Source of the DNA: Natronobacterium haloterrestre
Lineage (GTDB): Archaea > Halobacteriota > Halobacteria > Halobacteriales > Natrialbaceae
Assembly (NCBI RefSeq): GCF_900112205.1
Contig: NZ_FOKW01000005.1
Coordinates: 186,001-250,000 of the forward strand
Reading direction: 5' to 3'
DNA length: 64,000 nucleotides
Both the position numbers and the translations under genes were made by a program. This document shows, piece after piece, positions 44,287 through 52,349 of the stretch. The notes below the pieces were generated by a model. It saw nothing but the letters and a program-made list of their open reading frames with translations. It had not been told where the DNA came from and searched no databases. Each line of letters opens with the position of its first letter. The first letter of the stretch is position 1.

Positions 44287-45342
44287 ATGACTCGCGTCAG
44301 CGTGGTTATCCCGACGTACAACCGGGCCGAGACGCTCCCGCGCGCGATCGACAGCGCGCTCGAGCAGACGATCGACGACGACCTCGAGGTGATCGTCGTC
44401 GACGACGGGTCGACGGACGGAACCGAGTCGGTGCTCTCCGCCTACGAAGAGGAAGGCGTAGGCGTAGTGCCGGTCACCCACGCCACCAATCGCGGCGCCA
44501 ACGTCGCCCGGAACACCGGCATCGAACACGCGAGCGGCGAGTACGTCGCGTTCCTCGACTCGGACGACACCTGGCATCCGGAGAAGCTGGAGTACCAGCT
44601 CGAGGCGCTCGAGGGCCGGTCCGAGGAGTGGGTCGGCGCCTACTGCGACACGGCGTACGACCTGTCCGGCGCCGGCGGGACGCTCCGCTCGGCCGCCGCA
44701 TCCCTTCTCGCCCGCAGCGACGCGGAGCCGACCCGGGAAGGCGACGAGCAGTTGATGGCCGAGATCCTCGCCGACAACGTACAGCCGGGGGCCGGTTCGA
44801 CGCTGCTCGTCCGGACCGACGTCGCGAGGGAAGTCGGCGGCTTCGACGAGACGCTGGACCGGTTCCAGGACCCCGAGTTCTGTCTGCGCGTGCTCGAGCG
44901 TGGGAAACTCGCCTACGTCGACGAGGTTCTCGTCCGCCGGGACGAGACCGGTCACCCGCCGGCCGACGTCGTCGAGGAGGCGAGCGAGCGGTATCTCTCG
45001 GCCTACGAAGCGGAGGTCGAGCGGTTCGAGTCGGAGGGATACGAGATCCGCTCGACCCACCGGTTGCTCCTCGCGAAACGGTACCTCGCCGAGGGGCGAA
45101 CGCTGCGTGCCGGTCGCCACCTCGCCGGGGCGTCGGTGTCGGCGCGACACGTCCCCGGGCTCTGCTGGACCGCCGCCGGCGGGGTCAGGCGGCGTCCGCT
45201 CCCGCTCGTCGTGACCGTCCTTCTGGCCGCAGCCGCGGGGCTGCTGTGCCGGTCGCGACTCGGCGGTCACGCTGGGACGGGAACGGGAACGGGAACGGGA
45301 ACGGGAACGGGAGCAGCCGAGGCCAACTCCAAAGGGTCGTAG
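44287..45342 (+). CDS. Family 2 glycosyltransferase
   Basis: The 351-residue protein has a complete GT-A domain (VSVVIPTYNRAETLPRAIDSALEQT, VVDDGSTDGTESV, YVAFLDSDDTWHPEKLEYQ with the DxD-type metal motif). A C-terminal region with one hydrophobic helix (LVVTVLLAAAAGLLCRS) comes later. The extreme C-terminus is a (GT)n run encoded by tandem GGGAAC hexamers, which looks like a repeat expansion. Substrate sugar unknown. Confidence 0.92.
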   Translation: MTRVSVVIPTYNRAETLPRAIDSALEQTIDDDLEVIVVDDGSTDGTESVLSAYEEEGVGVVPVTHATNRGANVARNTGIEHASGEYVAFLDSDDTWHPEKLEYQLEALEGRSEEWVGAYCDTAYDLSGAGGTLRSAAASLLARSDAEPTREGDEQLMAEILADNVQPGAGSTLLVRTDVAREVGGFDETLDRFQDPEFCLRVLERGKLAYVDEVLVRRDETGHPPADVVEEASERYLSAYEAEVERFESEGYEIRSTHRLLLAKRYLAEGRTLRAGRHLAGASVSARHVPGLCWTAAGGVRRRPLPLVVTVLLAAAAGLLCRSRLGGHAGTGTGTGTGTGTGAAEANSKGS

Positions 45343-45428
45343 TCGGTACGGCCGTCGCGTTCGACCGCGTCGGCGAAACAGTCGTGGCCTCCGGGAACGG
45401 CCCCGAGGATCCGACAGGACTACGTGAG
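45343..45428. other. Gap between GT2 and ATP-grasp remnant
   Basis: Some frames in this stretch (for example VVVGTAVAFDRVGETVVASGNGP) have coding-like composition and may be older, more decayed parts of the ATP-grasp gene. They cannot be aligned by eye. Confidence 0.35.
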
Positions 45429-45617
45429 CGGCAACCATCGGCACGTGCGAACGAAACGGATCGAGGGGACGTATCGTCACCGACGGCAGGTCGTTCACCG
45501 TCATCGAGGCGAACAGCTACCCGGGGCTGAACTCGGTCCAGGTCCACGGGCCGCTGTTGACCGACGACCGGGTCCGTCGGTTTTACGCACGTCACGGCGT
45601 CTGCGAGAAGAATTGAC
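45429..45617 (+). pseudogene. C-terminal remnant of an ATP-grasp protein
   Basis: From about 45474 the frame reads IVTDGRSFTVIEANSYPGLN, followed by SVQVHGPLLTDDRVRRFYARHGV and a stop. IEANSYPGLN is the final metal/ATP motif of ATP-grasp ligases (ExNxxPG), and the downstream HGPLLTDDRVRRFY resembles the sugar-transfer-associated or glutamate-ligase-like group. An in-frame stop (45426-45428) and no start or ATP-binding core upstream show that the rest of the gene is gone. Confidence 0.5.
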
Positions 45618-45671
45618 TACCGTTTCGGACAGCACAACAGTTCGGCACGGCGAAACAGTCGGTAAACCGGC

Positions 45672-47000
45672 TCAGGACTGTCTCGAGGTCCGCAGTTCCC
45701 ACAGGTCGTCGAACGTAATGACCTCGACGTCGGCTTCGTCGATGTGTGCAAGCAACTGCTCGTAGTCGTCTTCGGACATCGTGTTGTCCGCCTCGAACGC
45801 GTGGAAGTTCAGGATCGTACACTGGTTGTGCGCCGCCGCGAGGTCGACACAGCGTTTGGAGATCTCGAGGTCGTGGCCGATCGTCCGCGGAAGCGCCAGC
45901 GGGTCGAACCCGTGGACGCCCGTCGTGTTGACGTTGCCGGCCTGGTTGAACCCGCCGCAGTAGTGATAGCCGGTCGCGTGCTCGAGGCTCGTTTTGTCGA
46001 AGCTGTTGTGCGGGAAGACGATGTAGTTCGCCCCCTCGAACCCGTTGTCGACGAACCACCTCTTGTCCTGTCGGAGTCGCCGCTCGATCGTCGACTCGTC
46101 CTCGTACTCGTGGATCGGTTCGTGCGTTCCGTGGACGACGATCTGGTCGCCCTCGTCCTGGCGTTCCTGCAGTTCCGAGACCGACATGACGCCGTCGCGT
46201 CCCTGCTCCGTCCACCGGGGGACCGGCGCCTGGACCGTCCGGAACCCGTACTCGTCGTGCAGCGGCGACGCCGTCTCGTAGTAGTCGCGGAACCCGTCGT
46301 CCCAGGTCAGTACGACGTACCCCTCGTCGGGTTTCTCGTGACGGCGGAGGTCGTCGATCCAGACTTCGGCCTCGTCCATCGAGTGGAGGACCTGGATCTC
46401 GAGCCGGTCGAGGTGATCCATCGCGGGTTCGTGCTCGTCCTCCTCGAAGACGCCGGGGCTGGCCCGGAACCAGCCGACGTCCGGGGTCCGGTACGTGACT
46501 TCCCGGAGCGAGTGTACCCGGGCGCTCCCGAACTGGTCGACGATGCGCAGATTGACCGTCAGGTTCTGCGGGGTCGTCGTCCGAATCGCGACGGACAGGT
46601 CCGTCTCCGTCAGGTCCGTTTCCTCGAGGGACCGCTCCGCGACGATCGTCTCACGGCCGTCCGACTCGAGGTGGAAGCTCTGCTCGCCGTCGAAGACTAC
46701 GTCCTCGTCGGCTTCGCCCGATCCCTGAACGACCTCCCAGGCGTCGAGGTCGCCGAAATCGTCCAGCGACTCGCCGGGCTGTCGGTACCGTTCGCGGCTG
46801 TCGTACTCGGTTTCGATCGGCGGGACCCCGTCCGCGAGCGCCGCCGGGGCCGACGGATCGTCGTCGGTCGCCTCGTTGCCGGCGTCGTCGCTGGAGTCGG
46901 TCACCGACTCGAGCCGATCCGCGCAGCCGGCGACGCCGGCGAGGCCGGCGGCACCCGACAGCGCGAGGAATCGTCGTCGAGTCGCGTTCGTTCGTGGCAT
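45672..47000 (-). CDS. Exported NodB-type polysaccharide deacetylase (lipoprotein)
   Basis: The 442-residue protein has a Tat-lipoprotein signal (TRRRFLALSGAAGLAGVAGC, Cys at about 26), an acidic linker, a beta-sandwich domain (about 80-220) and a NodB domain. The metal-site Asp pair is present in YVVLTWDDGFRDYYE and the His motif in IVVHGTHEPIHEY. It could remove N-acetyl groups from the surface glycan outside the cell. It is paralogous to the degenerate protein at 42807. Start set at the ATG 47000 because of the signal peptide. Confidence 0.87.
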   Translation of the reverse strand: MPRTNATRRRFLALSGAAGLAGVAGCADRLESVTDSSDDAGNEATDDDPSAPAALADGVPPIETEYDSRERYRQPGESLDDFGDLDAWEVVQGSGEADEDVVFDGEQSFHLESDGRETIVAERSLEETDLTETDLSVAIRTTTPQNLTVNLRIVDQFGSARVHSLREVTYRTPDVGWFRASPGVFEEDEHEPAMDHLDRLEIQVLHSMDEAEVWIDDLRRHEKPDEGYVVLTWDDGFRDYYETASPLHDEYGFRTVQAPVPRWTEQGRDGVMSVSELQERQDEGDQIVVHGTHEPIHEYEDESTIERRLRQDKRWFVDNGFEGANYIVFPHNSFDKTSLEHATGYHYCGGFNQAGNVNTTGVHGFDPLALPRTIGHDLEISKRCVDLAAAHNQCTILNFHAFEADNTMSEDDYEQLLAHIDEADVEVITFDDLWELRTSRQS

Positions 47001-47031
47001 TGGCGGGTCGACGCTACCGACGGCCACCCCA

Positions 47032-47049
47032 TTATTATAGAGCCGATAG
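47032..47049 (-). promoter_or_regulatory. Island promoter element, copy 8 (deacetylase)
   Basis: On the minus strand CTA-TCGGCTCTATAA-TAA lies 32-49 nt before the ATG at 47000. Confidence 0.65.
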
Positions 47050-47108
47050 GCGGCGGCGACCGACGGCCAAGCGGGGCGCGAACCGCCTCGAGCGGCCGGC
47101 TCCTGGGC

Positions 47109-47126
47109 TTAACGATGGCATAGTTA
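47109..47126 (+). promoter_or_regulatory. Island promoter element, copy 9 (Asn-synthase-like gene)
   Basis: TTA-ACGATGGCATAG-TTA ends 113 nt before the ATG at 47240. It sits 60 nt from copy 8 in a divergent arrangement. Confidence 0.6.
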
Positions 47127-47239
47127 TTGCGGCGTCCGCCGGAGTCGAAGAGGAGCGACGTATACGGGCACCCGGCCTCCGTCTCGGACCGTCGGGTCGC
47201 CTGCAAGCGCCACAACGTGTGGCGGAGTCGACGAACACG

Positions 47240-48961
47240 ATGAACAGGGAACTCTTCGGCGTATTCGGCGACAGAGAGGCGTTCGACCGGTTCAGAGACG
47301 ACGACGAGTTCGACGTCGTCCTCACCGGATCGAGACTCACGGTCGGGATCAGGGACCCCGACCTCGGCACTACCGGCTGGACCGACGCGCACGGCGACGA
47401 CGCCGGCTGCTGCGTCGTCTGGGGGGAATCGTACGTCCCCGATCGGGAGTCGAACGCGGCCCGGTGGCTCCTCGAGCGATACGAGCGCGACGGAACGACG
47501 GCCTTGTCGACTCTCAACGGGTCGTACCTGGCCGTACTCGATCACGAGGCGACCGACGAGGCGTTCGTCGCCACGGACCCGGTCCGGTCGCGGGGGTGTT
47601 TCTACACCGACGACCCCGGGGTTCGGGTCTTCGGAACCGACGCCGCCGCGGTGGCGGAGACGGTCGCGGATCCGACGCCCGATCGGGACGGCGTCCTCGA
47701 GTTCCTCCATCTGGGAGTGGCGCTGGGCGAGAAGACGGCCATCGAGGAACTGCGTCGGCTCCCGATGGACGGGCGACTCACGCCGACGGCAGTCGAGTCC
47801 CTCGATCGGTTCGTGTATCGGCCGCGCGAGGATCACGACCACGATCACGATCACGATCACGACTACGTCGGCGACCTCGCGGACCGCCTCGAGCGGGCGC
47901 TCGAGCGCCGGTCGAAACTCCCCGGCCGAAAGGGGGTGTTGCTCTCGGCCGGCTACGACTCGCGGATCATCCTCTCGCAAGTCCCCGACCTCGAGCGGAG
48001 CTACACCGTCGGCGCGCCCGACGCACAGGAAGTGATCGGTGCCAGCCGTCTCGCCGACCAGTACGGGACGGCCCACACCGCGTTCCCGCCGGACGAACGC
48101 TACCTCCGGCCCGACGAGTCGAAGGTCCGATACTCCCAGGGGATCAAGGAGTCGCTTCACATCCACCACGCCGGCTACGCCGACGAGATCGACGTCGAGA
48201 CGATGTATCACGGCCTCCTCTGTGATACGTTCTTCCGCGGTCACTTCACCGCCCGCGAGACCGTCGATATCGCCGGAAAGCCCGTCCCGCTCGGGCGACT
48301 CGACCCCGACCCGGACCCGGTCGACACCCTCCTCGAGAAGTTCGGATACAGCCGCGAGGCGAGCCGCGAGCTGGCCGAGCGGACGGGGCTGGACGTCGAT
48401 CCGGAGACGTTCGTCAGGCACGCGATCGACGACGAGTTCGCGTCGAACCGGTCGCGGGCGGACGGCGTCCAGAACGCCCTGACCTGCTGTGGCATCGCCA
48501 ATCAGCCGTCGATCCCCTTCCACGACCACCTGTCCGACCAGTTCGTGACGTCGTTTCTCGCGACCGACCGGGAGCTGATCGACTGGCACCTCCGGACGCC
48601 GCCGGCCCACCGGACGACCGAGACCTTCCTCCGGGCCTGCGAGCGGCTGGACGACGACATTCTGCGCCACAGACCGCCCGACCGTCCACACGATACCGAG
48701 CTGTTCAACGAGATCGAGGGATTCGTCCGGCGGAAGACGCCGTTCCTCTCGTCGTTCGAACCCCCGTGGCCGGACCGCGAGACGCTGTTCGAGCGCCACG
48801 ACTTCGACCGCCGCCTGCTCGGCGACCTCGAGCACGTCCACGAGTTGCCCGCGAGACACAAACTCCGAATCGTCGACCTTCGACGGTGGTTCGATCGGTG
48901 GGGCGGCCCGAAATCGCGGCTGATCCCCCTGCTCCGGCCGGCCAATCCGACCCTCGCGTGA
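47240..48961 (+). CDS. Asparagine-synthase-like amidotransferase
   Basis: The 573-residue protein has an N-terminal Ntn-like domain and a C-terminal synthetase domain with the PP-loop LLSAGYDSRIIL (about 235-245; canonical SGGxDS). The N-terminus MNRELFGVFG lacks the Cys2 nucleophile of active glutamine amidotransferases, so the nitrogen source is unclear. A DHDHDHDHDHD run (about 196-210) lies between the two domains. In bacterial O-antigen clusters related enzymes (WbpS type) amidate sugar carboxyls. With a nucleotide-sugar dehydrogenase in this island, a similar role is likely but inferred. Confidence 0.83.
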   Translation: MNRELFGVFGDREAFDRFRDDDEFDVVLTGSRLTVGIRDPDLGTTGWTDAHGDDAGCCVVWGESYVPDRESNAARWLLERYERDGTTALSTLNGSYLAVLDHEATDEAFVATDPVRSRGCFYTDDPGVRVFGTDAAAVAETVADPTPDRDGVLEFLHLGVALGEKTAIEELRRLPMDGRLTPTAVESLDRFVYRPREDHDHDHDHDHDYVGDLADRLERALERRSKLPGRKGVLLSAGYDSRIILSQVPDLERSYTVGAPDAQEVIGASRLADQYGTAHTAFPPDERYLRPDESKVRYSQGIKESLHIHHAGYADEIDVETMYHGLLCDTFFRGHFTARETVDIAGKPVPLGRLDPDPDPVDTLLEKFGYSREASRELAERTGLDVDPETFVRHAIDDEFASNRSRADGVQNALTCCGIANQPSIPFHDHLSDQFVTSFLATDRELIDWHLRTPPAHRTTETFLRACERLDDDILRHRPPDRPHDTELFNEIEGFVRRKTPFLSSFEPPWPDRETLFERHDFDRRLLGDLEHVHELPARHKLRIVDLRRWFDRWGGPKSRLIPLLRPANPTLA

Positions 48962-49078
48962 ACGCCCGATCGCGTCTCGAACGTGACGGCTATCTTATCG
49001 ATACGGAATCGGCAAATGCGTCCTGAAAGACGCTCTAAGCGGCTGTTATTTCGGTTTAGAAATATAAACCGTGAAAAT

Positions 49079-49088
49079 GCTTATATAC
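49079..49088 (+). promoter_or_regulatory. TATA box of the small wHTH membrane gene
   Basis: GCTTATATACC lies 23-31 nt before the ATG at 49110, favouring that start. Upstream, CGGTTTAGAAATATAAACCG (49052-49071) is a perfect 7-bp inverted repeat with a 6-nt spacer, a possible operator related to the GTTTA...TAAAC ends of the island element. Confidence 0.6.
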
Positions 49089-49109
49089 CAAGGGAAGATA
49101 GGCCGGAAT

Positions 49110-49634
49110 ATGCGTCTGACGCCGTCGTGGTTGCGCTCTTCGTCGGACACTTCTCGGGGGGAGTGTCGCGGCGACGAGACATCCACGGAACCGGAAGTAG
49201 CCGTCTATCACGACCCGAAAGGGGAGTTCTCGAGTGAAGCGAGGGACGCAGGCGAGTTCGTTCCCGACTCCGACGAGGAGTTACTGGCCGTCCTCGAGGG
49301 GATGCAGATGCCCGCCACCGTCGACGAGGTGACCGACCGACTGGTCGAACCGGCTCAGCCGCCGATCGATACGTGGGCGGCCGTCCACGAACGGCTCCAC
49401 CGAACGCGACTGCCCGCACTCGACGCGTCCGGCGACATCGAGTTCGACGACGCACAGGGCATCGTCGACCGCTCGAGATCGCGAGCGGCCGGTCGAAATC
49501 CGTTCTCTCCCGCCGTGTTCGGAACCCTGTCGATCGTGGCGCTGTTCGTCGCGATCGCTCTCGTCTGGGCGTCGGTTCTGACCGCGGTGACGGTACTGCT
49601 CGTTACGACTACGTTCGCTGCGTGGCTCGTGTAG
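49110..49634 (+). CDS. Winged-helix-like protein with C-terminal membrane helices
   Basis: The 174-residue protein has an N-terminal polar region, then a wHTH-like segment. That segment is FVPDSDEELLAVLEGMQMPATVDEVTDRLVEPAQ..., then TWAAVHERLHRTRLPALDASGDIEFDDAQGIVDRS. Two hydrophobic helices follow at the C-terminus (about 132-174). It resembles the haloarchaeal DUF7344-type regulators fused to membrane anchors, but without a confident family match. The ATG at 49110 follows a TATA box at leaderless spacing. Confidence 0.65.
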   Translation: MRLTPSWLRSSSDTSRGECRGDETSTEPEVAVYHDPKGEFSSEARDAGEFVPDSDEELLAVLEGMQMPATVDEVTDRLVEPAQPPIDTWAAVHERLHRTRLPALDASGDIEFDDAQGIVDRSRSRAAGRNPFSPAVFGTLSIVALFVAIALVWASVLTAVTVLLVTTTFAAWLV

Positions 49635-49665
49635 GGGCGCGAACCGGCGAGCACGACCGTCGTCC

Positions 49666-50262
49666 TCAGTCGATAAAGCGGGTTATCGTGAGCATTGTAA
49701 AGAGGAACAGGATCAACGCGCTGAGCCCGAGGCCCGACAGGATCGACATGAACGGGAGTTCGATCACCGCGCCGAACACGAGGACGTAACAGAGGGCAGT
49801 GGCACCGATGTAGTAGTCGTTCCAGTTCGGCTCCGCCTCGTCGGCGTCCGACTCGTCCGTCGACTCCTCGCCGGGTTCGATCCGAAGGTAGGCGTCGAAC
49901 TGATCGGCGAGCGGTTTGCGCTCGACGATGCCCCGATCCTGCTGATAGTCGATGACGCCGGCCTCGTCTAGCTTCGAGAGGTGGGACTGGTAGAGCGGAA
50001 TGTAGACGCGCTGTCGCTGCTTCGACGAAAGTTCCTCGACGGTCGTATCGTGTTCCCAGGCGGCGACCTGCTCCGCGACGTCGCGCATGCGGACGGGACC
50101 GTCGGTACCGCGCAGATACCGGAGAACCATCCGACGGCGTTCGTTCTGGAGCAGGTGGAAGATCTCGTCCTTCGAGAACGCGGACTCGTCGTCGGCGGGC
50201 TCGTTCTCGAGGGGAACGTCTCGGTCGGACTGTTCTTCCGATTTGATAGATTTCGATTTCAT
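49666..50262 (-). CDS. DUF7344-type winged-helix protein with C-terminal membrane helices
   Basis: The 198-residue protein has an acidic/basic N-terminus and a clear winged helix (KDEIFHLLQNERRRMVLRYLRGTDGPVRMRDVAEQVAAWEHDTT..., RVYIPLYQSHLSKLDEAGVIDYQQDRGIVERK). Two C-terminal membrane segments follow (about 155-195). This is a common haloarchaeal layout of a membrane-tethered regulator. It is convergent with the gene at 49110 and reads away from a 390-nt A/T-rich gap. Confidence 0.85.
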   Translation of the reverse strand: MKSKSIKSEEQSDRDVPLENEPADDESAFSKDEIFHLLQNERRRMVLRYLRGTDGPVRMRDVAEQVAAWEHDTTVEELSSKQRQRVYIPLYQSHLSKLDEAGVIDYQQDRGIVERKPLADQFDAYLRIEPGEESTDESDADEAEPNWNDYYIGATALCYVLVFGAVIELPFMSILSGLGLSALILFLFTMLTITRFID

Positions 50263-50652
50263 CGCGCCGATTCCACCTAAAGAGAAGTGGGTAATAAAGG
50301 ATAGAAACCGTGTCCCTCGGATTGGTTCAATTTGCGTGACTTTAATTGTCACGTGAGTATTTTTTCTTGTTTTTAAACCCTGTATTTGCTGTTTATGAGG
50401 CCTGAAAACCGATATCTCCTGATTGGAAAACCGGCTTAATTCCCCTCTAGATGGACGTCAAATATCCGTAATCTATCCCAGATTTTCCGTTAATTGCGTT
50501 CACTGGGACAGTTCATACGGGCCGAAATTCAGGTCGAGACAATCTGTATCGGGATTGTGATAGGAATCGGTCAGACGCCCGTCGAACGGCCCCGATCGAG
50601 CGGCGTTTACCGGAGCGATAATAAACCCCCATCCGCCCGTCGATACGAGCAA
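50263..50652. other. 390-nt A/T-rich divergent gap
   Basis: This stretch is clearly richer in A/T than its surroundings (for example ATTTTTTCTTGTTTTTAAACC near 50365, TTAATTGC and TTCATACGG). A small hairpin GTGACTTTAATTGTCAC lies at about 50337-50353. No gene is seen. The right-hand end carries the island element of the DUF1616 gene. The low GC could mark a DNA-melting regulatory region or recently acquired DNA. Confidence 0.55.
50607..50624 (+). promoter_or_regulatory. Island promoter element, copy 10 (DUF1616 gene)
   Basis: TTA-CCGGAGCGATAA-TAA, extended to GTTTA-N12-TAAAC, 29-46 nt before the ATG at 50653. Confidence 0.7.
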
Positions 50653-51645
50653 ATGAGCGACACAGACTGGTGGTTCTTCGATCTGGCGCTCGTCGTCGCG
50701 GCCGTCGGGGGGCTCACGCTCGCCGTCGTCGCCGGCGCCGGCGGCGTTGCACGGATACTACTGACGATCCCGCTCGTCTGCTTTCTCCCGGGATATGCGC
50801 TCGTCTCGGCGATGTTTCCGGACGGGCCGACCGACGACTATCAGGCCTTCGACGAGGGGAAGACGGGCCTCGGAAACCCCCTGCTGGTAAGCGGGGGGCT
50901 CGAGGGGGTCGAACGGACCGTCCTCTCGGTCGTGTTCAGCGTCGCACTCGTCCCGGCAGTTGCCCTTTTCGCGTCCGCAACCCCTGGGGGTTTGATTGCC
51001 GATCAGGTGCTCCTCGGGATTTCGGCGCTGACAGCTGGACTCGCCGTAATCGCGATCCTCTCTCGATACCGCTGTGAGCCCGAGAGACGGTTCACTCCGT
51101 CCCTCTCGTCAGCCTCTCCGTTTTTCGACTCGCGGAGTTCGTTCTACGAGCGGCGTAACGTGGGGCCGTACAACGCGGCGATCGCGGTCGGCCTCGTGCT
51201 GGTCGTTCTCAGCGCCGGTTTCGCGCTCGCCAGTCCCCCCCAACACGACGGGTTCACCGAGTTCTCGATCGAAACGGAAGCGGTCACGGGAGAGACCGAC
51301 ACGATGTACGACTCGACCTACGAAATCGATTCCCAGCCCCAGGAACTCGAGGCGACGATCACGAACCACGAACACGAGGAGCGGACCTATACGACGGTGG
51401 TCTCCCTCGAGCGGGTGAGCTACGGGGACGGCGGCGACGTGACCGTCCACGAGCGGGACGAACTGGATAGACAGCGGACGACGGTTCCGGACGGCGAGAG
51501 CGCCCGGCAGACCCTCGAGGTCGAGCCGACGATGGAAGGCGACGAGTTGCGCTTGCAACTGCTCCTGTACGAGGGAGAACCGCCGTCTGATCCCACCCCC
51601 GAGAACGCGTACCGGGTCGTGACGCTCCCGATCGAGGTCGAATGA
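50653..51645 (+). CDS. DUF1616 membrane protein
   Basis: The 330-residue protein has four to five N-terminal membrane helices (WWFFDLALVVAAVGGLTLAVVAGAGGVARILLTIPLVCFLPGYALVSAMFP, the DUF1616 hallmark). A beta-rich extracellular C-terminal domain follows (FSIETEAVTGETDTMY..., THEERTYTTVVSLERV). The family is found in archaeal surface-glycan loci; its function is unknown. Its stop overlaps the next start (51642), so the two genes are coupled. Confidence 0.88.
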   Translation: MSDTDWWFFDLALVVAAVGGLTLAVVAGAGGVARILLTIPLVCFLPGYALVSAMFPDGPTDDYQAFDEGKTGLGNPLLVSGGLEGVERTVLSVVFSVALVPAVALFASATPGGLIADQVLLGISALTAGLAVIAILSRYRCEPERRFTPSLSSASPFFDSRSSFYERRNVGPYNAAIAVGLVLVVLSAGFALASPPQHDGFTEFSIETEAVTGETDTMYDSTYEIDSQPQELEATITNHEHEERTYTTVVSLERVSYGDGGDVTVHERDELDRQRTTVPDGESARQTLEVEPTMEGDELRLQLLLYEGEPPSDPTPENAYRVVTLPIEVE

Positions 51646-52220
51646 TGTGGCCCTGGGAACACCTCCTCGTCGCGTACGGGCTCTACTCGCTGACGACGAA
51701 CGTCCTCCTCCGGCGGTCGCCGTCCGCCGGCGAGACGATCGCCGTCGTCGTCGCCTCGCAGCTCCCGGATCTGGTCGACAAACCGCTGGCCTGGACGTAC
51801 GGGGTCACGGAGACCGGCTACGCGATCGGCCACTCCGCGTTCGTCGCCCCGCTCGCCTGTCTGGCGACCCTCGTCGCGGCGGACCGATACGGGGATCGAG
51901 TCCTCGCGGGGGCGTTCTCGCTCGCGTACGGTTCGCACCTCGTCACCGACGTGTTCAACCCGATGCGGTCGGGACGACCGCCGGAGCCTCGAGTGCTCCT
52001 CTGGCCGCTTGCGTCGCCGCCTACGGGCGATCACGGCGGACTGTTCGATCACTTCGTCGTCTACTTCGTCCGGTACGCGAACCAGCCCCTCGCCGGCGGC
52101 CTGTCCGCTGCAGTGGCCCTCCAGCTCGCCGCCGGGTTCTCGATCGTCGCCCTCTGGCTCGTCGACGGCGCGCCGGTCGTCAGCGACTGCTTGCGGTTCG
52201 TTCGCGATCGGCTCCGATAA
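51642..52220 (+). CDS. Membrane-bound metal-dependent hydrolase (YdjM/LexA-binding type)
   Basis: The 192-residue protein has three to four membrane segments and the family His/Asp motifs. These are PWEHLLVAYGLYS (His at the start), ASQLPDLVDKPLAW, GHSAFVAPLACL and GSHLVTDVFNP. Members are inner-membrane proteins of uncertain substrate. Overlap with the DUF1616 gene suggests joint function at the cell surface. Confidence 0.85.
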   Translation: MMWPWEHLLVAYGLYSLTTNVLLRRSPSAGETIAVVVASQLPDLVDKPLAWTYGVTETGYAIGHSAFVAPLACLATLVAADRYGDRVLAGAFSLAYGSHLVTDVFNPMRSGRPPEPRVLLWPLASPPTGDHGGLFDHFVVYFVRYANQPLAGGLSAAVALQLAAGFSIVALWLVDGAPVVSDCLRFVRDRLR

Positions 52221-52349
52221 AGCCGTCTCGAGGCGGTCAGCAGTCGGTCAGCGGGCCCTGCTTTGGAAAGCAATCGCGGTCCGACGGGTCCCCGCAGCGA
52301 TCGGAGCGACTCGAGAGCGGCGACGGAGGAGAAAGAGTCCGTCTAGCGA

